From Anaerolineaceae bacterium (lineage in GTDB: Bacteria > Chloroflexota > Anaerolineae > JAAYZQ01): a stretch of 35,909 nt of DNA. The translations under genes were made by a program, and so were the position numbers. Shown one piece after another: positions 17,133-22,995 of the stretch (position 1 is its first letter; the number at the start of each line of letters is the position of its first letter). The notes below the pieces were generated by a model, which was given only the letters and a program-made list of their open reading frames with translations, was not told where the DNA came from and did not search any database. The stretch spans positions 1 to 35,909 of the forward strand of contig JAAYZQ010000062.1 of assembly GCA_012514775.1 (NCBI GenBank), in the 5' to 3' direction.

Positions 17133-18434
17133 TCATTGTCCTGCTCCTTGTGTTAGATCCAAAACGCCCTGCTCTCTGAGCAAAGCTGCGCGCCGCTGCC
17201 GATCGTCCGTCCTCTGAAAATAGCGCTTTTCCAGGACCGAAGCCACGATGTACAGCGTGCAGGTGATGACAAAGATCGGCTGGAAGCCGATGTCCGGATG
17301 GGCTTGCATGAAGCCACTCACAAAGGGCCCGATGGTCCAGCCGATGTTCCAGCTCATGCCCATCAGCCCGCTGATGGTTGCCCGCTCCCCTTCGGCCACC
17401 TGTTCCATGGCAAAGGCGCTGTACAGCGGGTTGCCCATGTTCATCAGCGCAGCTCGAACCCAGAAGGCCAGGCCCGATAGCCAGAAGATCCCCGAGAAAC
17501 CGATGAGCAGCAGGAAGGGGATCGATACCAGTTGTGTCAGCACCAGTGCCCGGATGCGTCCCCAGCGGTCGGCCAGCAGCGGCGAGGCCAGCGTCGCCAC
17601 GCCCGTTACCACCGACGATACGGCAAAGAGCGTGCCCAGGAGCCTGTCCGAGATGGCAAACGTCTCCTTGAAGAACAGGTTCATATACGGGATGAGGATG
17701 GCGGCCCCCATGGAGATGATGATGTTGGGCACAAAGATGCGCATCGCCAGGCGCGGGCTGGATAGGTTGCGCCACGGCAAAAACGAGCGCACCCGGGCTC
17801 CCTCGGGACGTGCCCCTTCCTCGATCATGAGCACCGGCACCACGGCCAGCAGTGCCAGGAGCACGATGGTAAACATCGTGGCCGCGTAGGCCTGCGGGCT
17901 CTCCACGCCGGCCCCCATGGCGTTCCCGAAAACCGTGGGCAGGTAGCCGCCCAACAGCGTTCCGAAGAACCCCACCAGGGTTTGCAACCCAAAGTTGGCG
18001 CTGAACAGCGTGTTGCGCTCCTCCTCCCTCGAGTTCTCCATCATGAACGGCGCGGCGCTCACCATCCACAGCGACTGCGCCACACCAAAGACGACCATCG
18101 AGATCCGCAGTGACCAGGGCCCCGGCGAGAATACGATGCCGAGATAGGCGACCAGCCGCCCGAGGTTGGCCAGGTTCATGGCCCGCTTGCGCCCGATCTG
18201 GTCCACCAGCACTCCGGCGGGCAAGGCGCTCAGCAGGGCGATGAGGTTCGGCATCGACTGCAGCTCGCCCAGGAATTGGCGCGAGTAGCCCTGGCTATCC
18301 ACGAACAGGTTAAAGATGAGCATGTAGATGCTATAGCCGAACCCCGTGATGACCGTGCTGAGCAGAAAGAGCCGCGCGTTGCGGCTAAAGCTCGCCAGTT
18401 GTTGTAGGTAGCGGCGTGTCGCACGAACGATCAT
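17133..18434 (-). CDS. 12-TM MFS transporter, first structural gene behind the attenuator
   Basis: The 433-residue polytopic protein has about twelve TM helices and the MFS motif A form GVLVDQIGRKR (74-84) between helices 2 and 3; related signals recur in the second half (LADRWGRIRAL). This is typical of drug or metabolite exporters, though importers cannot be excluded. The ATG at 18434 has GGAAAG and GAGGAG upstream. No credible promoter is visible in the 77 bases between terminator T2 and this start, so expression should depend on read-through from the promoter at 18735 past both leader terminators. It overlaps the alternative start of the following GNAT gene (ATGA). A toxic, translation-inhibiting substrate would fit the regulation, but that is a hypothesis. 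Confidence 0.88.
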   Translation of the reverse strand: MIVRATRRYLQQLASFSRNARLFLLSTVITGFGYSIYMLIFNLFVDSQGYSRQFLGELQSMPNLIALLSALPAGVLVDQIGRKRAMNLANLGRLVAYLGIVFSPGPWSLRISMVVFGVAQSLWMVSAAPFMMENSREEERNTLFSANFGLQTLVGFFGTLLGGYLPTVFGNAMGAGVESPQAYAATMFTIVLLALLAVVPVLMIEEGARPEGARVRSFLPWRNLSSPRLAMRIFVPNIIISMGAAILIPYMNLFFKETFAISDRLLGTLFAVSSVVTGVATLASPLLADRWGRIRALVLTQLVSIPFLLLIGFSGIFWLSGLAFWVRAALMNMGNPLYSAFAMEQVAEGERATISGLMGMSWNIGWTIGPFVSGFMQAHPDIGFQPIFVITCTLYIVASVLEKRYFQRTDDRQRRAALLREQGVLDLTQGAGQ

Positions 18435-18511
18435 CAGCTTTCCAGGCTCCTCGTGTTTGTCAAGGTTGTGTTGCCCCGCTCCAGGTCCTTCTCCAGAATT
18501 GGCGGACCAAC

Positions 18512-18542
18512 AAAAAAGCCGTGGGATCCTCTTCCCACGGCT
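18512..18542 (-). terminator. Intrinsic terminator T2 in the MFS leader
   Basis: On the minus strand, the arms AGCCGTGGGA and TCCCACGGCT form a 10-bp stem with a six-base loop, followed by a run of six U. The stem core is the same as in T1. It lies 77 bases before the MFS start codon. Confidence 0.85.
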
Positions 18543-18568
18543 CTCGGGCGACGCGCGCCCCGGAAACT

Positions 18569-18605
18569 AAAAAGGCCGTGGGATCCAGTGCTCCCACGGC
18601 CTTTT
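18569..18605 (-). terminator. Intrinsic terminator T1 in the MFS leader (attenuator terminator)
   Basis: The arms AAAAGGCCGTGGGA and TCCCACGGCCTTTT form a perfect 14-bp stem with an eight-base loop, with U5 on the minus strand. The A/U flanks also make it usable from the plus strand. It begins 12 bases after the leader ORF stop codon, and its 5' arm and loop can alternatively pair with the end of that ORF. Confidence 0.9.
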
Positions 18606-18706
18606 ACTTAACGATAACTAGAGGCGTGTGGGCGCACTACGAGAAACAGCAGCACCGATGCTGGTGAACTCGGCACGATAGATGGTTTGCTGCATGTAGC
18701 GCATCC
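18587..18706 (-). promoter_or_regulatory. Predicted ribosome-controlled transcription attenuator
   Basis: Three RNA segments can pair in exclusive ways. Segment 1 (18696-18706, GGAUGCGCUAC, including the leader start codon) pairs with segment 2 (18630-18640, GUAGUGCGCCC) at 10 of 11 positions, two of them G-U. Segment 2 (18622-18638) pairs with segment 3 (18587-18602, the T1 5' arm and loop) by 14 bp: GCCU/AGGC, CCCAC/GUGGG, GUGC/GCAC and A/U, broken by one mismatch and one small internal loop. Segment 3 with 4 is T1. A ribosome stalled early masks segment 1 and frees 2 to block T1; a ribosome finishing the ORF masks 2 and lets T1 form. This is the architecture of classical attenuation. The inducer is unknown. 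Confidence 0.7.
18618..18704 (-). CDS. 28-residue leader peptide upstream of the MFS operon
   Basis: ATG at 18704 follows AAGGAGG (18712-18718) by seven bases, an ideal initiation site, and lies 30 bases downstream of a near-consensus -10 box. The 28 codons read MRYMQQTIYRAEF (1-13) then TSIGAAVSRSAPTRL (14-28), ending in TAG at 18618. Terminator T1 follows after 12 bases. It shows no run of one amino acid, so amino-acid starvation control as in trp or his leaders is not obvious; a drug- or metabolite-dependent arrest peptide, as in erm or cat leaders, fits better. The last seven codons form the antiterminator strand. I know no homologue. Confidence 0.7.
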   Translation of the reverse strand: MRYMQQTIYRAEFTSIGAAVSRSAPTRL

Positions 18707-18734
18707 AGTTGCCTCCTTTCATAGACTGCGCGCC

Positions 18735-18763
18735 ATTCTAGATCAAGTGCTCTGAATTGTCAA
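18735..18763 (-). promoter_or_regulatory. Near-consensus promoter of the leader/MFS/GNAT/RIO operon
   Basis: On the minus strand, TTGACA (18758-18763) and TAGAAT (18735-18740) are exactly 17 bases apart. Transcription should start near 18728, 24 bases before the leader peptide start codon. Confidence 0.88.
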
Positions 18764-18802
18764 GTACGAGATCGCATGTGTCCAAGATTACAATACCAGG
18801 GG

Positions 18803-19612
18803 CTAGGGGCCGAACCGCAGAAGGATGGCCAGCCCGAGCATGGCAACCACGGCATACTCGATCAACAGCCGGCGGGTCAGGCGCCCCTGGAGCTGCTGGT
18901 TGGCCAGCCCGGTGGCGACGTAAAAGCCGAGGAGCAGGATCAGCCCGCCGGTGATGCCCGAGATGCGCCAGTAGTTCATGGCCCAGATGATCTCGCCCGT
19001 CGACAGGCCGGCGATGGCGGCATAGAGCGCCGTCCGGCCAAAGCCCCGGCCCGCGCTGCGCAGGAACTCCAGGGCGAGGAGCGCGCTGACCAGGGACACT
19101 CCCGTGGCCGAGACGAGGCTGCGGGCTTTCGCCGAATAGATCAGGGTAAAGAGGACGATGGCCAGGAAGTAGGCCCAACCGTTGAGGCTCAGGCGGGCGG
19201 CAAGATAGCGCGGGCTGGCATGGTCGACGGTATAGTACTCGGCGCTGATGACGAGGATCAGGATCAATCCGGTGAGGATATAGCCCACCAACTGGTAGAG
19301 GCGGGTGGGCGCCTGCGGCAGCAGGATGGTCGCCAGCAGCACCGTCAGGGCGGGCAACGTCCATGTGACAAAGCTGAAGCGGGCCTCGATACGCTGCGCC
19401 GTGGGGTGCGAGCGCACGATGGCGTCGGTTCCGGCGCAGGTGATCCCCACCAGGAGCGCCGCCATAAGGGCCGTCTGGGAGACGTTGATCCGCAGCGGCG
19501 AGCCCAGGACCGTCAGGTCGTGGCTCCAGGGCGGGAGTTCCAGGAACGCCGCCAGGATCAGGCCCAGGACCACCAGCGTAGCCACCACGCTGGCGCGATC
19601 ACGATAGAGCAT
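18803..19612 (-). CDS. Polytopic membrane protein of unknown function
   Basis: The 269-residue protein has about eight hydrophobic helices across its whole length and few charged residues. I do not recognise conserved catalytic motifs. The composition and size bring to mind the DUF5656 family of Chloroflexota membrane proteins, but I cannot confirm it. The ATG at 19612 has GGAGG nine bases upstream and a promoter at 19639-19667; a longer reading to 19693 would run through that promoter. It is transcribed divergently from the radical SAM/HhH gene and ends about 40 bases before the promoter of the attenuator-controlled operon. Confidence 0.8.
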   Translation of the reverse strand: MLYRDRASVVATLVVLGLILAAFLELPPWSHDLTVLGSPLRINVSQTALMAALLVGITCAGTDAIVRSHPTAQRIEARFSFVTWTLPALTVLLATILLPQAPTRLYQLVGYILTGLILILVISAEYYTVDHASPRYLAARLSLNGWAYFLAIVLFTLIYSAKARSLVSATGVSLVSALLALEFLRSAGRGFGRTALYAAIAGLSTGEIIWAMNYWRISGITGGLILLLGFYVATGLANQQLQGRLTRRLLIEYAVVAMLGLAILLRFGP

Positions 19613-19638
19613 TGCTCGTTGCCTCCATTGCACGGCCC

Positions 19639-19667
19639 AATATACCACAGGCTGCCCGGCGGTGCAA
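19639..19667 (-). promoter_or_regulatory. Promoter for the polytopic membrane protein gene
   Basis: On the minus strand, TTGCAC (19662-19667) and TATATT (19639-19644) are 17 bases apart, with a short leader of about 20 bases before ATG 19612. Confidence 0.7.
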
Positions 19668-19733
19668 GTGAGCGCGGCGCCAGGCCGACGCATGCCGCAG
19701 GCCAGGGATTCCGGCTGCCGAGGGGACCGCAGA

Positions 19734-19761
19734 TTGACAGCCGGAACACGTGTGCTATAAT
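19734..19761 (+). promoter_or_regulatory. Promoter for the radical SAM/HhH-CDF operon
   Basis: TTGACA (19734-19739) and TATAAT (19756-19761) are 16 bases apart. Transcription from about 19768 excludes an in-frame start at 19750 and supports ATG 19786. Confidence 0.85.
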
Positions 19762-19785
19762 ACGGGCGGGGAGGCTGTCAGGGCC

Positions 19786-20952
19786 ATGGACCTGGTGCAA
19801 AAGATCGAGACCCTGGGTGAATCGGCGCGATATGACCTGTGCAACGCTTGTGGTGCCGCGGCCCGCAAGCGCGACGACATCGGCCGCTGGATCTATCCCG
19901 CGGCCCTGCCCGACGGTCGCCGGGTGCGGGTCCTCAAGGTCCTCATGACCAACGTCTGCGACAAAAATTGCCGCTACTGCGGCATCCGCGCCAGCCACGA
20001 CGTGCCCCGCGCCAGCTTTACGCCCGACGAGCTGGCCGCCGCCTTTGACCGGCTTCACCGGGCCGACCTGGTGGACGGCCTCTTTCTCAGCTCGGGCGTG
20101 AGCACCGGGCCGGCGGCCACCATGGACCGCATGATCGCCTGCGTGGAGCTGGTACGCCGCCGTTACCAGTTCACCGGCTACGTGCACATGAAAATGTTGC
20201 CCGGGGCCTCCGAGGCGCACATCGAGCGCGTGCTGCAGCTTGCCCAGCGCGTGTCGGTGAACCTGGAGGCGCCCAACGCCGAACGCCTGAAGGTCATTGC
20301 CCCGCGCAAGAGCTTTTTCGAGGAGCTGGCCGAGCCCATGCGCATCGCCCGGCGCCTGATAGACGCCAGCGGCGGCCGCCTGGCGCCCGCCGGGCAGACG
20401 ACGCAATTCGTCGTCGGCGCTGCCGGCGAGCCCGACCGCGAGATCCTGGACACCACGGCCCGGCTCTATGGCGAGCTGGGCCTCAAGCGCGCCTACTTTT
20501 CCGCCTTCCAGCCGGTGAGAGGCACCCCCCTGGAAGGCCTGGAGCCGACGCCTGCCTGGCGCGAGCACCGACTTTACCAGGCCGACTGGCTGATGCGCTT
20601 CTACAGGTTTCGCTTCGAGGACCTGATCTTTGACAGCGAGGGGTTCCTACCCCGCCGGGCCGATCCGAAGATGATGTGGGCCCGGGCCCATCCCGAGCTG
20701 TTCCCCGTGGAGGTCAATCGCGCGTCGCGGGAGGAGCTGCTGCGCGTGCCGGGCTTGGGGCCCCGCTCGGTGGAGCGGCTGCTGCGCTGGCGCCGCCAGG
20801 ACAAGATCCGCGAGGTGGCCGACCTTGGCCGGGCCGGTGCCATGACGGCCCGTGCCGCGCCCTTTCTGCTTCTCGATGGGGTGCGTCCCCCTCACCAGCT
20901 TCCCCTCTGGGAGCCTTCCCTCTGGGATCGAGAGCCCGGCGGCAACCCATGA
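19786..20952 (+). CDS. Putative DNA modification/repair radical SAM protein with helix-hairpin-helix
   Basis: The 388-residue protein has the radical SAM motif CDKNCRYC (Cys58, Cys62, Cys65), an additional N-terminal pair CNAC (19-22), and a C-terminal helix-hairpin-helix VNRASREELLRVPGLGPRSV (about 307-326) that would bind DNA. This domain order matches the family annotated as putative DNA modification/repair radical SAM protein (TIGR03916, COG4277). Its members are commonly encoded next to a uracil-DNA-glycosylase-like partner. No such partner is in this window; the stop codon instead overlaps the start of a cation transporter gene (ATGA). The biochemical reaction is not established for the family. 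Family assignment is strong, function inferred. Confidence 0.88.
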   Translation: MDLVQKIETLGESARYDLCNACGAAARKRDDIGRWIYPAALPDGRRVRVLKVLMTNVCDKNCRYCGIRASHDVPRASFTPDELAAAFDRLHRADLVDGLFLSSGVSTGPAATMDRMIACVELVRRRYQFTGYVHMKMLPGASEAHIERVLQLAQRVSVNLEAPNAERLKVIAPRKSFFEELAEPMRIARRLIDASGGRLAPAGQTTQFVVGAAGEPDREILDTTARLYGELGLKRAYFSAFQPVRGTPLEGLEPTPAWREHRLYQADWLMRFYRFRFEDLIFDSEGFLPRRADPKMMWARAHPELFPVEVNRASREELLRVPGLGPRSVERLLRWRRQDKIREVADLGRAGAMTARAAPFLLLDGVRPPHQLPLWEPSLWDREPGGNP

Positions 20953-21899
20953 CCGATCAGAAACTCGACTATGTCGAGCGCGTACGGGATCCCGAGATCG
21001 ACCGTGGGCTGTACCGCCTCTACCTGCGCTCCATCTGGATTGCCCTGGCGGGCAACACGCTCCTGGCCGTAGCCAAGGCGGGCACGGCCTGGATCACGGG
21101 CAGCACAGCAGTCCTGGCCACGGCCGTCGACTCGGTGACCGACCTGGTCTACACCCTCTTTATGGCGTGGGGGCTGTGGCGCAGCCAACAGCCGGCCGAC
21201 GAGGACCATCCCCAGGGCCACGCGCGCATCGAGCCCCTGGTGAGCATCGTCACCGCCTTGATGATGGGGCTGGCCGGCTGGGAGGTCATCAAGCGGGCCG
21301 TGTCTCAACTGGACGCCGCTCCCGAGCCCGAATTCCTGTCGGCCTTGCCCGTGGCCGTGCTGGTCGGCAGCGCCCTGGTCAAGCTCGTCATGTATGCCGT
21401 CGTCCGTCGCCTGGCACAACGGGCCCACAGCCCGGCCATTGCCGCTGCGGCCCGGGACAACCTGGCCGATGTCGTCTCGTCGGGCACGGCCCTCGTGGGC
21501 GTGGTGCTGGCGACCTGGCTGCACCCCCTGGCCGATCCCGTGGCCGCGCTCCTCGTCTCCATCTGGATCTTTCGCAACGCGGTGGCCATCCTGTTCGAGA
21601 ACCTGGGTTACCTGGTGGGCCGGGCACCCGGTGAAGACCTCCTGGCCCGGGTACACGCCGCCGCACTGGATGTCGAAGGCGTGGCAGATGTGCACCGCGT
21701 GGTTGCCGACTATGTGGGGCCGCGCGTGCGCGTCGATCTGCACGTGGACGTGCCGGGCGAGATGTCGCTCTCCGACGCCCACGACGTTAGCACCAGGGTA
21801 ATCGCCGCCGTCGAGGCGTTGGAGGAGGTGGACCAGGCCTTTGTTCACCTGGAGCCGATACACCTGCGGGACCCATCCCTCGACGGAACCGGCCGCTAA
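20949..21899 (+). CDS. Cation diffusion facilitator transporter, probable Mn/Fe type
   Basis: The 316-residue protein has six TM helices (about 28-210) and a C-terminal cytoplasmic ferredoxin-like domain (about 220-305; VRVDLHVDVPGEMSLSDAHD). The family exchanges divalent metal for protons and usually exports it. The metal site in helix 2 is DSVTD (Asp61, Asp65). In helix 5 it is DNLAD (Asp170, Asp174), where zinc carriers such as YiiP have HxxxD; the DxxxD pair is more typical of Mn/Fe members. The signature DHPQGHARIEPL is present at 86-97. Its ATG overlaps the stop of the radical SAM gene, so the two proteins should be made together; control of iron or manganese for the cluster enzyme is a possible link. 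Confidence 0.9.
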   Translation: MTDQKLDYVERVRDPEIDRGLYRLYLRSIWIALAGNTLLAVAKAGTAWITGSTAVLATAVDSVTDLVYTLFMAWGLWRSQQPADEDHPQGHARIEPLVSIVTALMMGLAGWEVIKRAVSQLDAAPEPEFLSALPVAVLVGSALVKLVMYAVVRRLAQRAHSPAIAAAARDNLADVVSSGTALVGVVLATWLHPLADPVAALLVSIWIFRNAVAILFENLGYLVGRAPGEDLLARVHAAALDVEGVADVHRVVADYVGPRVRVDLHVDVPGEMSLSDAHDVSTRVIAAVEALEEVDQAFVHLEPIHLRDPSLDGTGR

Positions 21900-21943
21900 C
21901 CCGACAGGCCCCGCGGCAGTTGACGGCGATAAGGAGGTCGCCC

Positions 21944-22321
21944 ATGACGACGGATGAGAGGACGACGGTGGGAATGCTGCGCGAGGCGGTGGCGCGCTTT
22001 GTCGACGCCCGCGAATGGCGTCCCTTTCACAGCCCCAAGAACCTGGCCATGTCCATTGCCATCGAGGCGGCCGAGCTCATGGAGCGCTTTCAGTGGCTGA
22101 CGAACGAGCAGGCGTGGGCCGCGGCCCCCGGCGACGATGGCGTGGCCGAAGAGCTGGCCGACGTCCTGATCTACTGCCTGAGCCTCAGCAACGCCCTGGA
22201 CCTGGACGTTAGCAGCGCGGTGATGGCCAAGCTCGAGGTCAACGAGGGACGTTACCCGGCGTCCGAGTTCCGCGGCCGCTTCCGCCGGCCCGAGCGGGAT
22301 AAGGCAAACAATGACGCATGA
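21944..22321 (+). CDS. MazG-like nucleotide pyrophosphohydrolase
   Basis: This is a 125-residue all-helical protein of the MazG/dCTPase (RS21-C6-like) class, which cleaves nucleoside triphosphates to monophosphates and cleans the nucleotide pool. The metal-binding pattern is EAAELMERFQW (41-51) followed by EELADVLIYCLSLSNAL (69-85), the usual ExxE and ExxD arrangement. The ATG at 21944 has AAGGAGG six bases upstream. It follows the CDF gene by 44 bases and precedes a GNAT gene by 10 bases, so it probably belongs to the same transcript. Confidence 0.9.
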   Translation: MTTDERTTVGMLREAVARFVDAREWRPFHSPKNLAMSIAIEAAELMERFQWLTNEQAWAAAPGDDGVAEELADVLIYCLSLSNALDLDVSSAVMAKLEVNEGRYPASEFRGRFRRPERDKANNDA

Positions 22322-22331
22322 GGAGATGGCA

Positions 22332-22820
22332 ATGGAGATCCGTGCTGCAACCCCTGAGGACCATGAGGCCATCTGGGCCATCTTTCACGAGATTGTCTCC
22401 CGGGGCGATACCTACGCCTTTGACCCCGAAACCGGCCGCGAAGAGGCCCTGGAGATCTGGGTGCACAGGCCGGCGGCCACCTACGTCTGCGAGCTGGACG
22501 GCCAGATCGCCGGCACCTACTACGTGAAGGCGAACCAGCCGGCCCTCGGCGCCCACGTCTGCAACTGCGGCTACATGGTGCCCGCCTGGGCGCGGGGCCG
22601 GGGCATTGCCACGGCCATGTGCCTTCATTCCCAGGTCGAGGCCGTGCGCCTGGGCTTCAAGGCGATGCAGTTCAATTTGGTGGTCGCCACCAACGAGGTC
22701 GCCGTGCGCTTGTGGCAGAGCCTGGGCTACGACGTCGTCGGCACCCTGCCCCGGGCGTTCAACCACCGGGCCCTCGGCCTGGTAGACGCCCACGTCATGT
22801 ACAAGTGGCTGGAGCCCTGA
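22332..22820 (+). CDS. GNAT-family N-acetyltransferase
   Basis: This is a 162-residue single-domain GNAT. The acetyl-CoA pyrophosphate loop is PAWARGRGIATAMC (about 83-96), and the C-terminal half has NEVAVRLWQSLGYDVVGTLP, typical of phosphinothricin/L-amino-acid acetyltransferases. I choose ATG 22332 because GAGGAG lies six bases upstream and the fold begins at MEIRAATPEDHEAIW; an ATG at 22311 overlaps the MazG gene and lacks a good ribosome site. The substrate is unknown. It is probably cotranscribed with the pyrophosphohydrolase gene. Confidence 0.87.
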   Translation: MEIRAATPEDHEAIWAIFHEIVSRGDTYAFDPETGREEALEIWVHRPAATYVCELDGQIAGTYYVKANQPALGAHVCNCGYMVPAWARGRGIATAMCLHSQVEAVRLGFKAMQFNLVVATNEVAVRLWQSLGYDVVGTLPRAFNHRALGLVDAHVMYKWLEP

Positions 22821-22889
22821 CCGGGCGGGCGCCACGACGGTTCCATACCCGTAGGGGCAAGGGCTCGCCCCTGACCGGCCCGCGCTCCT

Positions 22890-22918
22890 TTGACAGGCGC
22901 GGCCTCTTCACGTATAAT
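22890..22918 (+). promoter_or_regulatory. Consensus promoter for the 14-TM MFS gene
   Basis: TTGACA (22890-22895) and TATAAT (22913-22918) are exactly 17 bases apart. The leader is about 70 bases long and starts with a hairpin. Confidence 0.88.
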
Positions 22919-22926
22919 GCGGGCAG

Positions 22927-22949
22927 GCCCGGCTTCGCACAGGCCGGGC
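22927..22949 (+). other. Hairpin at the 5' end of the MFS mRNA
   Basis: GCCCGGC and GCCGGGC form a 7-bp stem with a nine-base loop, starting within a few bases of the expected transcription start. It could stabilise the mRNA or bind a repressor in DNA form; either is inference. Confidence 0.45.
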
Positions 22950-22995
22950 GCGATGCGGTTATCGGGCAAGGGAGTTTCGAGCCGTCCATTCCTGG

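Noticed and set aside
17059..18069. Upstream extension of the tandem GNAT frame through the MFS gene
   Set aside because: Beyond the ATG at 17136 the frame runs antigenic to the MFS coding frame on the same strand and encodes no recognisable protein.
18512..18605. Two GGATCC-containing hairpins as a repeat family or mobile element trace
   Set aside because: Each is followed by a U run on the minus strand, and T1 pairs specifically with the leader ORF, so terminators explain them better than a REP or transposon relic.
18569..18720. T-box or metabolite riboswitch in the MFS leader
   Set aside because: No T-box sequence, specifier loop or known aptamer core is visible, while a translated leader ORF with an ideal ribosome site is present.
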